From Cladobotryum mycophilum (Eukaryota > Ascomycota > Sordariomycetes > Hypocreales > Hypocreaceae), in contig CM071590.1 in assembly GCA_036429605.1 (NCBI GenBank), positions 5,270,001-5,334,000 on the forward strand: a DNA stretch of 64,000 bases, in the 5' to 3' direction. The position numbers were made by a program, and so were the translations under genes. Position 1 is the stretch's first letter. Every line of letters starts with the position of its first letter. Below the pieces are notes generated by a model. It did no database searches and was not told where the DNA came from. It saw only the letters and a program-made list of their open reading frames with translations. Below are positions 12,135 through 23,979 of the stretch, one piece after another.

Positions 12135-13811
12135 TCACTAACGCGCGCACAGCTGGAACTCACCGGAATTGGCTGCATACCAAGCAGAGGTATAGGATGG
12201 AAATGTTGGGGGTCCTGTAACTGGTATAGATGTTAGCCCAAGCTCATGATAGAGAGGTTAAACACAAAGTGATAGAGTAAAGAATGCAAGTCAGTCGAAA
12301 GATGAAAAGGCTCTTAGTGTTCTCCACATAGAGATTCAGCATTAGCATGGAATTAAGTTGCTTCATCACAGCATTCCAACGCGAGGCGTTGTGGTGGGAA
12401 AGAAAAGAGAGAAAAAAGAAAAATATAAATACGAACCTTTTGCAGATTATGACTCGCTAGAAACAGCAGTAGCCTGAAGTGGGATCAAGCCTTTTTTTTC
12501 TTTTGTTAGTTAGCAACAGTTCCAACTCATGTTGATCCTTTTGAGTGCCGTGGAACCAAAAAAAATGCTCAGGATACAAAATGTTTTCGTCAGAAAGACA
12601 TCGGCATTTGATAATACTTTACTTGGACATCATGGCGAAGTCGAGTCGAGGCAGAGAAGAGAGGATCGTATCTTACAGTTGTGATTGATGCGGCAATGAC
12701 CTATTGAGACACATTGTTAGTCTCGAGAATACGTAAGGAAAGCTCGTATTCGGCAGAAGACAAGAGGGTGAATGGGGATGCAAATCAGCGAGTGTCTATT
12801 TTGGCTTAAGACGTGTCTGTCAGCAAGCGAGGCTTGTCGAACCTCGTCAGACTGGGGCGACAACAAATCTCATCATGCAAGTAAAGTGATTGGTGAAGAG
12901 CCGAATACCAGAGAGAAGAATAAGAAGCTTACCTGAGCATATGCCGCATCGTGGAGAGTGAAGAGGAGGGGATGTGAAAGGCATAGCTACAGCTCTAATT
13001 GACAGCCTCAAGCCTTGAGCCTTGAACCTGAGCCTGAGCCTGAGCTTGAGCTTTTGCTGCTGTTGCTGCTGTTTGAGGAGGTTGAAAGGTTGAAAGAAAA
13101 AACACAGTCTAGATTTTTTTTTCTTATGTAGGTCAAGATTGATCCACTTTTTCTTTTTTTTTTAAATCAGCTCCACAACAATAAAATACTAGCGGCACGT
13201 GAACTGAGAGCCTGCTCGCTGTTCTTCTCATCAAAGTTTCCTCATCTAGTCTAGCGGGCAAAACCCTCCTCTGCGCACGCGCCACTGCCAGACCGAGCAG
13301 TAACTTATTAGCCTCCACTGGCCCTCCACTGGCCTCTCCACTGGGGCCTTGGAATTTCGAATCTGCCCACAGCGCGCGCCGCATGGAGCTTCTGGGCTTT
13401 CTGCCGCTGTGGCAGCAACAAGTATAAGTTACCTCCATATATCAGCAGTGGCCCGCCCCACCATCTGATGTCTGTTTCCCTCTGGGAGTTCTCCAAGCAA
13501 GAGCAAAGTCCGAGTTGCCTCGTCGTCATCGTATCAGGATTTGATGCTGCCAGGATATTAAAAACCCTCTCTAAACCAAGTCAGACATCAATACTCTTAA
13601 TATTACTGTTCAAATATTCTCCTTGCTTCAGTTTTTATTCACCTGGCCTTATCGGAAAACAAACCACTTTTTCTTTCTGTTCTTTTTAATAACTCGGCCT
13701 ACTCACTCTTTCTTCTCACTCGACGCGAAACAATAAGCCGCCGCCTTGCCCTCCCTTGGCTTATCAGATAAAGCCTCTATCAAATCCTCAGCCCATCACA
13801 GCATCACCAAC
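12135..13811. other. Intergenic region between SDR and NC2-beta genes
   Basis: No ORF here has a recognisable product. The stretch holds a degenerate hexamer-like run of GAGCCT/GAGCTT with a following GCTGTT run at about 13010-13070, and AT-rich blocks near 12400-12450 and 13110-13190. The last 250 bp are pyrimidine-rich and likely form the promoter and leader of the NC2-beta gene. It marks the border between the possible metabolite locus and conserved genes. Confidence 0.5.
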
Positions 13812-14951
13812 ATGTCAGACCACGAGTTTGCCGGTACGTTTGTTTTTCTCCCCCCAAGTTTGCACATGTTTCATTCATACCCAGTCGTTGCATCCCTTTT
13901 CCTTTCAAACACAAGCGCAACACGCAAGCAAACAAGCAAGCGAAAAGAAAAGAAAAATGATGGGGAGTGGCGGCCGTGCGTCGCTGCCAACTATCGTTAT
14001 CCGTCACGAACGGGAAGGGACAAGAGGCGCAGAATCTCTATTTGTTCGTTTGTATTCCACGGGATCCTGCTATTCCAACTGCGTGACAACCATGAGATGG
14101 CCAGCAGAATCCCGCCGCCTTGATATATAAACAACAGTAGAAACCCTCCCTTCATCCCCTCATCAAGCTTGCATACCATTTCACCGCTGCCCCTGCATTT
14201 GCGTTTGCACCATCATTCCCTTTCACACGGTCACCATGCCTACTGCCCAAGATAGGTATTGGGCCAACGTCGAGGCCGGCTTGTGTATAAAATTTCACCT
14301 TCATGATTCGTCCTTATAACGGTGTTGCTAATTTTTGTCTCAGGTAATGATGATTTGTCGTTGCCTAAAGGTAAGTTTGCCTCCATTCCCTAGGCTTCCA
14401 TCAAGTCAGCCTCATCTACCGCAGTCATCGGGCTTTGACTCAGACGGGCTGCCATAGAGATGATTTGACCCCCTTTTTTGTTTGGCTGCCTGGGCCAGTG
14501 CTAACTTGATGCAGCAACCGTCCAAAAGATTGTCGGCGAAATTCTACCCCCACACGGAGGAGTCGCATTTGCCAAAGAGGCCAGAGACCTTCTCATCGAG
14601 TGCTGTGTCGAGTTTATAACACTCATCTCGTCAGAGGCCAATGAGATTTCCGAGAAAGAGGCAAAAAAGACGATTGCATGCGATCACATCACCAAGGCGC
14701 TGGAGCAGCTAGGCTTCTCCGATTATGTCCCTGCCGTCCTGGAGGCTGCAGCCGAGCACAAGGAAGTCCAAAAGGTATGTAGCTAGCTCCCTGTCCCATC
14801 ATCATCACCATCAAAACGTCCTAGCTGACTCGTGTGCTTTCAGGGTCGAGAGAAGAAGGCGGACAAATTCGCAAACAGCGGCATGTCCATGGAAGAACTC
14901 GCCAGGTTGCAGGAAGAGCAGTTCGCCCAGGCTAGGCAGCGACACACGTGA
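13812..14951 (+). CDS. NCB2: Negative cofactor 2 beta subunit (Dr1/NC2-beta)
   Basis: Histone-fold subunit of NC2, which pairs with NC2-alpha, binds TBP on promoter DNA and blocks TFIIA/TFIIB entry in the nucleus. The 138-residue product begins MSDHEFAGNDDLSLPKATV and has the H2B-like fold in the middle (KIVGEILPP, LLIECCVEFI, SSEANEISEKEAKKTI) and the family C-terminus (EELARLQEEQFAQARQR). Four exons fit exactly: 13812-13833, 14344-14370, 14515-14774 and 14844-14951. The first exon is only 22 nt and is followed by a 510-nt intron, long for this genome, which could hold regulatory sequence. Sequence identity to known fungal Dr1 is very high by eye. Confidence 0.97.
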
Positions 14952-15581
14952 TTCATGGCGTATTAAACAAGGAAGGGCGTCGAGGTTGGCATTGCTAGGC
15001 GTTTAGTATATATAAACTGGTCAGGAGGATTCGAATAAGATGTAGATACTTGGGATCTGGTTCTCAAGTATCACCATTACTTGAGGTTGTTTCTACATTT
15101 CTTTTTTTCCGCTAGAAATTGGATGGCGCATGGGCAGGTTTCAATATTATCGTGGTTCCAGACGACTTCTTGAGGCGTCAAGCTAGAACATTTGTTCAGA
15201 TTTCTTTGACATACTTGTCGCTGATCCGAGGTATGTTGAACCTGAATATCATCACCATCATTATTGAGAATGGTGCAGTTAATGCTCTCACGTAGTAGTT
15301 CAAGGGTAAATTAAGGTATGAATGGATGCTTATCGATAACCATTTTATGATGTAACACCAAATTCATTCCCCCACCATTCACCCACCACCCACCATCCAT
15401 GTTCACCCACCTCTAGCCTCAGCTCTCTCAAACCATCAATCCAACACCACTACTAATTTTTTTTGCCCATCTTTTCGCCACTAATCAATTATTAAACTAA
15501 ATATCAATTTTGCCCATCATAGGTCGAAGACGCCGAGAAAAACACGCCGGACCTCGCGTCCCTCGCTGGCTTGCGCGCAAA
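14952..15581. other. Intergenic region between NC2-beta and HST2
   Basis: Holds the 3' region of NC2-beta and the leader of HST2. At 15375-15410 there is a run of ACCCACC/CCATCCA units. A CAATTTTGCCCATCATAG at 15506-15523 looks like a 3' splice site, so HST2 may have a leader intron; no coding signal is seen. Confidence 0.45.
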
Positions 15582-17029
15582 ATGGGCCAAGAAGAATCGA
15601 CAATGGCGGCCGCCGGTGGTCCTCCGGCTACCCTAGCCGACAGGACATTGGAAGCTGTCGCCGCCTACATCAAGAGCGGCAACGCGAAGCGCATTGTTGT
15701 CCTGACGGGCGCGGGTATCTCCACGGCAGCAGGAAGTAGGTTTGGCCATGCATGGTGTCATCGATGTTTGTTTGCGACTAATACGTAGTACGAATAGTTC
15801 CCGACTTTCGTTCGCCAAAGACGGGGTTGTATAATAACCTTGCCCGGTTGAAACTACCATATGCCGAGGCGGTTTTTGATATATCCTACTTTCGCAACAA
15901 ACCCGAGCCATTTTACGTCCTTGCGCAGGAGCTATATCCTGGGAAATTCTTCCCGACCGTCTCGCATGCCTTCATCGCCCTCCTCGCGCAAAAGGGTCTT
16001 TTGCAGAAGCTATTTACCCAAAACATCGATTGTCTTGAACGGGCTGCCGGCGTTCCCCCGGACATGATTGTGGAAGCGCATGGAAGCTTTGCGACCCAAC
16101 GATGTATCGAATGCCAGGTCGAATATCCCGATGAGGATATGAAGGAGCATGTCTTACAGGGTCAGGTCCCACGATGCAATATTTGCAAAGGATTGGTCAA
16201 GCCGGATATCACGTTTTTCGGGGAGGCGTTACCAAGAGCATTCTCTGAACAGTCACATCACACCGTCATGGCGGACTTGATGCTCATCATCGGAACGAGT
16301 CTGACCGTCTACCCCTTTGCCAGCCTTCCAGACATGGCACGGCAGGACAAGCCCAGAGTCCTCTTTAACATGGAAAAAGTGGGATCACTGGGCTCTCGGG
16401 CGGACGACGTTTTGGAACTGAGATCCTGCGACGACGGCATCCGCAAGTTGGCCGACCACCTCGGCTGGCGAGATGAGCTAGAGAAGCTGTGGAGGGAAAC
16501 AGTAGGCGATAAGGAGGCTGAGAGGCAGCTGCGCAGCCAGCAGGAGCGCGAAGAAGCGGTCGAGGATGAGGTCAATAAATTAACAAACGAAATTGACGCT
16601 GCGCTCCGATTTAATGACTCCGACGAGGATGAAGGGGATAGGGAAACGGACAGCGCACAAAAGCCAGCCGACACGACTAGAGTCATGGAAATCGCCAAGT
16701 CACTCGATAATGCGCCCCATAGACCTATCCTTCAGAATGCTAAGCCCCCGCAGGAGCCAGACCTGAAACCGAGCCCGCAGGATGACGCAGCCAACGCCTC
16801 CGAAACAGTTGAGGCTGCCGCTGCCGCCATCTCGGACCCGAAGGCCGAGCATGAAGAGAAAGTGCCCGAAAAAAACCCAGAGGCTGTGGATGCTGGAGAT
16901 TGCAAGACCGCTGGAGATACCAAGGCCGGCGGAGATGCGGAGAATGCTGCAGACACAAAACCCGTTGAAGGCGTAGAGAAGGATGAAGACACAAATACGA
17001 GCGAAGAAAAGAATGAGACCAAGTTATGA
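15582..17029 (+). CDS. HST2: NAD-dependent protein deacetylase HST2 (sirtuin)
   Basis: Sir2-family class I deacetylase, mainly cytoplasmic in yeast, that uses NAD+ to remove acetyl groups from histone H4 K16 and other lysines. The Rossmann part shows LTGAGIST, then IPDFRSP after the intron; TQNIDCLER and the catalytic His in VEAHGSF follow. The zinc site is CIEC plus CNIC, with KPDITFFGE and GTSLTVYPFA after it. Two exons (15582-15735, 15798-17029) give 461 residues. The core ends near residue 300; the rest is an acidic, Glu/Ala/Lys-rich low-complexity tail, longer than in yeast Hst2. I took the start at MGQEEST, the usual beginning in fungal Hst2, instead of the in-frame codon at 15510. Confidence 0.95.
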
Positions 17030-17379
17030 GTCGAGATCTCTTTGCCCTTTTTTCTTTTTTCTTTTTCCTTTTTTTCTTTATGGAAATAGACTGCTTCTTG
17101 TGTTAGTCTCTTAGAACCTCAAATAGCATGTAGACCAGTTCGTATTGTCACCTCTTTAATCACGTCAGCATCAGAATGGGAAACGTTGAAATAGAAAATG
17201 TATAATGACATTAATGAGCAGAGTCTATCCATATATCCAATTCATTAGAAAAGTCAGTACCACGTCCATTACCCCAGCCAATGCCACCCAAAACCCCGCC
17301 AAGCTGCGCCAGCCAAACTCCATTTACTGAATGACAATTATACCCGCCCCAAGCCAAACACTACGTGCCATCCGGCTCT
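17030..17379. other. Convergent 3' intergenic region of HST2 and laccase
   Basis: Two genes end into this 350-bp gap. A T-rich tract (17040-17080) directly follows the HST2 stop and may help 3' end formation. No hairpin or ORF of note was seen. Confidence 0.4.
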
Positions 17380-19314
17380 TTACAAGCCGCTGTCAATCTG
17401 GTCCGGAATGTGTGTGTTGGTCCACTTGCCCCATTGTCGGCACGTCTCAGCCACGACGTTGGGAACCTTGAAATCCTTTACTTTCTCAGGCATGGTGAGG
17501 AACTGCGCAAAGAGGCCGGCGGAAGCATGCCATGCGATGTGGCAGTGGAAAGGCCAGACACCTGCATCATGTTAGTCTCGCGAGATTTGAAGATCTGTAC
17601 AATGAATAGGACTTACCTGGGTTCTCGGATGCGTCGAATTGAATCACGACATGACCATGGGAGGCGATTTGGATGACGTCTCTTCGCTCGGGATTTTCAG
17701 GGTTGACGATTGTCTTGCCGTCCCAGGGGCCACTACCGGCGGAGAGGATGTACATGTTGAAGCCGTGAAGGTGCATAGGGTGACTGCTCAGGTTAGCTTA
17801 ATCCGCCGCACAGTAGACAAAAGGGATACTCACGCTGCAGGGGAGTTGTTGTACAGGTTGACCCTGACGCTAGCGTTTGTCCCAGTGTTGATGACGCGCC
17901 ACTCGTCCTCGAAGGAGTAGTTTCCGAGATTGCTGAGCAACAGCGTGGGGCTATTGTAGTTGCCTCTGTAGCTAGGACGCTCGCCGAGATACCACAGATT
18001 TATTTTGCTTTCATTCTGGTAGAGTCCGATTTCCATGTCAAGGGTCACAGAGGGCTCTGTTATAGCTACCGGCACGTGAGGCTTGGTCAGCGCCAGGTCG
18101 TCGTTCATGCAGGTCCCTGGATCAGGGGCGTTCCAAGCAGTGGAGTGGGGAATCGAGTTGGTGTTCGTGCCGTCGTAGTAAACGGCAGCCAAGGCATTGT
18201 ACTGATTCGCGGTACTGCATGGCGCCATGCTAATGTTGGCGCGCATCCAGTAAGCGTCAAGGTCACCATTCGCAGTGACGAGAACGTGGCTTCTCTGGCC
18301 GATGCCAAGAGTGACAGCATCAGTTTCATAAGGTTCAACATCGACGAAATCGTTTGAAACGACTGTCAGCTTGTGTCCATCAATAGAGAATCGCTGGATA
18401 GCCTCGGCGCCCATGTTAACAAGGCGAAGGAGATGGGTCTTGTTACGCTGGAAGGTAAACTTGGAAATGCCGGCATTGTTAGCACAAGGAGTGGTATCGC
18501 CTGCTGCTACAGTAGCGCAGTCAAAGTTCATCTTGCCATTAATGAGATTGTTATCGGAATTGACGGGGCGTCCATTCGGGGCCATGATTTTCTTGACAAT
18601 ATCAAAGTACTCCTCGTGGTACCAATCAGAGAGCATGACGGGGCCTAGATCAACATCGTAGTCATAGTAGTGCGGTCCATGGATGACCATAGGCCCAGCG
18701 AGGCCGCCGGCGTATTGAGAAGAGTAATGGGAGTGGTACCACGTGGTGCCGTACAACTCGGCTTGAAATTGGTATGTAAAGCTTTCTCCGGGAGGGACAG
18801 GGCACTGGGTCACTGCGGGGACACCGTCTTCCCATGGCGTGCCGGTTTGCAGGAATCCGTGCCAATGAAGTGCGGTTCCTTCATCAGTAAGGTTGTTATG
18901 CAGGGTGACCTGGATTGTGTCACCCCAGTTGGCCTCGATTGGGGGGCCCGGGTAGGCGCCGTTGACCAGCAGCACATCTCGCTCGTATCCATCTGGAGCA
19001 AGCTTCCCGCGGCTAACGGTGAAATCGTACTGCCTGATGACACCAGTATTGGGATGGGTCTCGTAATAGTTGGTCTTGGAATTGAGATTGCTCCAGGGGA
19101 AGCCATTGGGCAGAGGGTTGTTGGTGAGATATGCAGGAAATTTGGCTGCTTCCAACGTGCCAAAATCAGAGTTGCTATGGACGCATTAGTTGCATATTCT
19201 TTGCATGAGGTAGAACTGGCTGCGAACATACCCGTTCGTCTGACTTTGAGAGAGAGAACCGCCAAGGCTGCCAGCCTGGTAGGCGGCCCTTTTCAAGATC
19301 TGGGCAATGCCCAT
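17380..19314 (-). CDS. Ascomycete laccase (multicopper oxidase)
   Basis: Four-copper phenol oxidase that oxidises phenols or pigment precursors and reduces oxygen to water. All copper signatures are present: HWHGFLQTGTPWEDG, WYHSHYSSQYAGGL, HPMHLHG and HCHIAWHASAGL, the last giving a Leu beside the type 1 copper as in ascomycete laccases. Introns are 19175-19231, 17784-17833 and 17562-17616, all GT-AG. The N-terminus reads MGIAQILKRAAYQAG and is free of acidic residues but lacks the hydrophobic core of a signal peptide; the mature-like part starts around LTNNPLPNGFPW. Hence it may be intracellular or exported in another way, or an upstream exon may be missing. A good TATA box lies 112 nt upstream. 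It faces HST2 tail to tail. Confidence 0.93.
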
Positions 19315-19425
19315 TGTGCGAAGATGAATGTATATAAAAGAGGAGAGAAAGTAGTGGTAGTGAAATGGGACAAGAATGCTATGATACTGTTCCAAACATC
19401 AACTTTCATCGAGGAGCATCCAACC

Positions 19426-19436
19426 CTATTTATAAA
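19426..19436 (-). promoter_or_regulatory. TATA box of the laccase gene
   Basis: On the minus strand the sequence reads TTTATAAATAG, a near-perfect TATA element, 112 nt before the laccase ATG. Initiation would be expected near 19400, leaving a leader of about 85 nt. This position argues against the upstream ATG at 19409 being in the mRNA. Confidence 0.6.
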
Positions 19437-22400
19437 ACCTGCCGTGGCTCTCCGTCCAACCCCGGATAACCCCTGACCCAGACGACAACAGCAACATGAC
19501 TGTTGGGCTCGGAAATCGAAGCAGCTCAGCCATGCAAACACGAAAGTGCCAAGTTTTCTGGCACGTACGATCTGCCCAATGATGGCCTGTATCGCTGTCT
19601 CAATGGGTTGGAGTATCCATGGAGGTTGTGGTGTGGTGGTGGCCCACACCACATGCTTGGTCGGGGTCGGGATACCCTGCCGAGAATTGGGTTAAGGACC
19701 TGCACCTCCACACAGACCATGCATCTGGGTCAAGACAAAGCTCTAGAGACTGCATCTTGGTCCGTCCTGGCGGCTCATTCATGAACCAGGCTCGGAGAAG
19801 CATTACTTTGTCAGCGGCCCGCTAGGTTGTGGTTCTTTTGGGCGCCCGCCTGCCCAGCCTTGAACGAATACGGGTCAGAGCCAATAGGGGCCACATTTGG
19901 TTCCCCATCAGTCCATCAACCACCACCTTGAACAAGTTCGGATCCGAGGGCTGAAGATGATGCTATGACGAGCATTAGTTCGAGTCCCGGAACACCAACT
20001 CGTCAAAAACCCCGAAGGCTGCGCTGCATGCGTGACCTACGGGCGCCAGGAAGGAACAAAAAGATGCGTTGGAGGTGTCAAGCTGGATGACTCGATGGCC
20101 ACGCGCTGAGGATCTTTGTCGTATCCAATCCTGATCAAGACCGCTTCCATCCTTTCACCTTTCAGTCGTATCACCAATTATGCCCAATTTTAGGGTCAGA
20201 AACGGCGCCCCCAACTGAGATCCGCTCTGCTTAAAGAAAATACGGACCGACAGAGAGAGAACATGACTAGAAGGACTAGAAGAGCCGTGTTTGTGATGAA
20301 ATGAAGTCATCCATTGTCTGATGCAGATTTGAGAAAAGCAAATTAGAAAGGAAACTTTGCAAGGTGCCCGCATCTCTGCGACCCTAAGAGGTTGTAGTTT
20401 AGCGCGCTTCAGAAGACTGGGCCAGTGTTACCAGAGGTGCTATAGACTCGAATCCCAATGAGGGTTAGGGTATCTGCTTGAGAGCCCATCCAATCATGAC
20501 ACTCATCCCATCCCGGGTGGGTAGTTTTTGTGTTCCAAGGTTCTGTTTGTTACTAATCTCGATGTCCATGTACTGTTCTTGTCTCAGTTCACGATCCATG
20601 GAAGCTCTCCTAAGCGGCACTTGAACCAGATGCTAAGACATGGGAACACTCGACGTAGGTACCTCACCTGATACACTACATGCAATGCAATGCTTGGTAC
20701 AACTGCGGGATAAACTCTAATCCTTTCGGAATTGTCGGACGGTTAACACGGTTTCAGCATGTATGTAGGTACGTACGTAACCGCTGTTCATTAAACTACG
20801 GCATAATTAAGCATAATTATTCCGAGTTTTTTATGCTTCTGCTGTTGACGTCTTCTGTTGACGTTGACGTTGCCCTTGCTTGCTGGTTCCGCATGAGGAA
20901 ACTGGAATTAGAGATAGGATCATCGACAAGGTGGTACGTGACGTGTTCCTGGCAGGTATTGGGAGATACCTCCAAGGCTACAACGAAAAGGGCAAACGAT
21001 TCAATTCAAGCGCCTAATAAACTCCCATCCAGTTCCCAGTCCAGTCCAGTACGGGTGCCGTACGTAAGCGGGCGCCCCCAGGCCCCCAAGCTTCAAAAGA
21101 GCCCAGGGCTGTATATGCTTTTTTCCAGGGCTTAATCTTTTCGACTCCATCCATCCATCCATCCATCCCCTTGCATCGCATCCGTCTCCTAATGTATCCA
21201 TTTTGAGGCATGGGTCAAACTTGGAATCGGCACATCGGACGACCGACCAAAATGCCGGATGTCTCACATGGGCAGCTTGAGCAAGGGTAAGACGACCAGG
21301 ATGAAAACCCGCATCGCCTCAACTCCGTCATGTCTTCCTCCTCCGCCATGCTCATGGAGAGTGGAGAACAAGACGAATTGGGCTCGAGGATCTTGCAGCC
21401 CTACCGCATAATTGATACGGAGAATTATCCGCCAAAATGCGAGAGCCGGGTCATCATTTGCGGTGAAAAACAAACTAACCAATTCAATCAAAAGGAAATA
21501 TTACCCGCAACCCAGTCAGAATGCCCACTTCTGTGGGTTGCATTGCATTGCATTTTGGCCCATTTCTTGGCTTTGCCAGTAGATGGGTAGACCGCTATCT
21601 GGACTATTGAGCAAAGTATCCCAATATGTAACCAATAACAGGATAACAATGAAGATGGCAATGGAATGGGAAATGCCCAGCCTCCAACTTGGGATGCCTA
21701 CCTAGTAGTCATACCAGGGGTTTGCCCAGAATTAACTCCAGGAATTAGGAGATGCATGCATACACACACACACACACACACACGAGGTCGGCGACTCCTT
21801 TATTTCTGCAGCCACCAAGAAGGATTCGAATGTGGTGTCACAGAGGCTGTTTTCAACAACTCAGCTGCGTCCCTCAACACATGGCCCTGCAGATCGAATG
21901 CTAGGAATTCGCAATTAATGCGAATAATACGACACATATTAATAAAAATGGCAGGCAGATCCTATGTAACAATGATAATCTTGGTGGCGCAAACTAATCT
22001 CGTATCAACTGCTGCCCCCCCCCCCTTCCCCCTTCAAACATCGTGCCTGGTCTAGAATCAGAGGAAGACGACTTTCTAGAGGCCCATGTCCCCTTAAGAT
22101 CAGATTGATAACGATTCGGCGAAAATATGGATAGAGTACGTGCACCTATCCAAAGACCCATTCATCTCCGAGGACGTTCGTAGAGCTCCGCGGCATGCCC
22201 GATTGAGACATTGATGCGTTACTTACAAGACTTTGCTCTTCATTTAGAGTTGTGTAACTTCTGACCACACGAGGTCACTGGGATAAGTAAACACTCAAAA
22301 TCCATCAGGATGCGGATACGTCCGCCTAGTGGACGTAATGGTGGCCCAAATCAAGTATCATTCGATCAAATGACCCAAGATGCGTTGACGCATTATATTA

Positions 22401-23415
22401 AAAATTAATTACACATCCGCCGTTCCGCCTTGCACAAAGGTGGGTATGGAGATGACTCAAACTCTACCGGAAAAGCCTTGTAAACAAAGGCCGAGCCGTC
22501 GATGGCCATTTCGGGACCGCCTGAGACACATTCAAGTTCACACAAGTACGACGCCCTTGCAACTTGGCAATGATGCTTATACCATGGGTCAAGGCAATGT
22601 CTGGGGTCGGATACGATGAATAACCCGAAGATGAGAAACCGTGAAGAGGTGGGTAAGATTTCATCACGGGCGCCACTATGTGAAGCTTCTTCCCGTGTCT
22701 TATGATTCCAGGCCTGCATGGCGTTCGCCGGAACATCGGGAGGAAGCCTTGGCGCCATGTGGTGAAAGCGATTCGGAAAACCAGGAATGAGCTATAAGCG
22801 GCTGTGATCCGGAGGAGGAAGTAACGTGGCATTCCTTTGGATCAACACAGCTGGATATAGTAACACACCACCTCTCGGCAAGCCAAAAGAGAAACCATTT
22901 CGTAACTGAGGATTCGGGGGCTCAACACTGCCACTATTGCGGATGTTACGACTTCTAGTAACCAGCGATGTGCAGAGGATGCGCATCATCAACTCCACAT
23001 CCAAACATAAAGCACAATGTAAATTTGTAAGCGCTACTGCCTAGTATACACGAGACAGGCTGCCGAGTCAAGGAACAGCTCAACCCAACTTTTGAGATGC
23101 CACCGACCTGTGATATGGTTGCACAGGTCTAAAGTTGTGGCTCGGACAGCGTCGGATCTAGCATGAGTATCAACTTTTTCTAGAAACTGCCTAAGCGGGG
23201 TCAAGCCGATGAAACCGCGCAAGAAAAAGACAAGTCATGAGTTACCATGGTAGGATCTTCACTTGATCAGTAACTATATTCAGATGGGGGAGAGGCACAT
23301 TCGCATGACATCGCATGCTCGTGTACATGTTGGTATTTTACAGAGTGGTAACCTCGCCTATCGTAGTACATAGCCAGCAGTCCGGCCTTTTCTTCATTTG
23401 TTTTCATTCTGGGTA
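19437..23415. other. Gene-poor intergenic region of about 4 kb
   Basis: No ORF here matches a family I know. Visible features are a CA dinucleotide run (21762-21783), a short CATC run near 21150, a C9 run at 22016-22024 and several unrecognised ORFs of 100-150 codons (for example 20680-21135 plus, 22405-22832 minus) without family motifs. The first part must hold the laccase promoter. Codon texture is not convincing for any of the ORFs, so I call none. Confidence 0.45.
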
Positions 23416-23979
23416 TCATGGTGATCTCCTCCAAGCCGGGTTCGCCCTCAGTATAATCGGTCGTCGTTGCGCTCGCATGTACAACTCGTGCATTTTCGGG
23501 TCTGCGTCTGATCGGATCACGCTACCGATACCCATGAAGAACCTGTAAACCAAGTCAACTTTTGCTCTCGACGTGGAGTCCCGACAGACAAACCCAAAGG
23601 TTGCGCCAGACGCTCCCATATATTGGCCTAGGGTTCTCATGATGCCTTGCGTGCCGGCACCATATCGAAAGATATTGACGGTTCCTACCCCGCGTTAGAC
23701 GCTTCGCTGGTCAAGGTTTGCGCTTCAAGTCGTACCGAAGATGAATCCCATGATGACGCCGACGGCTAAGATGTGTTAGATTGGATCTTGGAGAGAGAGA
23801 AAGAGAGATTCAAAGTTTTGGTGAGGATCGTACTTCCGCCCATCATTGCGCCCATTTTCACTGTTGCCCCGGTGTTAGTTGAATCGCAACTACAGCTTCC
23901 AATGCAACGAGATCATACGCTTGTCAAAGTTGGAGGGGCCATGTTGGCCTCCGATATTGATGGGTGCGACAGGAGGCAT
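23416..23979 (-). CDS. MGR2: MGR2/Romo1-family TIM23 subunit
   Basis: Small two-helix inner mitochondrial membrane protein that couples TIM21 to the TIM23 translocase and helps gate lateral release of preproteins. The 111-residue product has the family layout: N-terminal FDKLKMGAMMGG, first glycine-rich helix (GVIMGFIFG), then MRTLGQYMGASGATFGFFMGIGSVIRSD with the second helix and the conserved IRSD end. Five exons fit exactly: 23919-23979, 23834-23860, 23736-23765, 23594-23684 and 23416-23542. Two of them are only 27 and 30 nt long, which is why no long ORF shows here. It lies about 1 kb head to head from the PRO45-type gene. Confidence 0.92.

Noticed and set aside
19293..19409. Hydrophobic ORF (MKVDVWNSIIAFLSH) just upstream of and overlapping the laccase start, as a possible signal peptide
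   Set aside because: It is in another frame, no splice pair joins it to the laccase, and its ATG lies only about 20 nt from the TATA box, so it is probably not in the mRNA.
19970..20470. Sequences like TTCGAGTCC and CTCGAATCC resembling tRNA T-arms
   Set aside because: The flanking bases do not form the five-pair stem, and no acceptor or anticodon arm can be drawn.
22405..23004. Overlapping ORFs on the minus strand as a spliced gene
   Set aside because: I could not find splice sites that give a consistent product or any recognisable motif.
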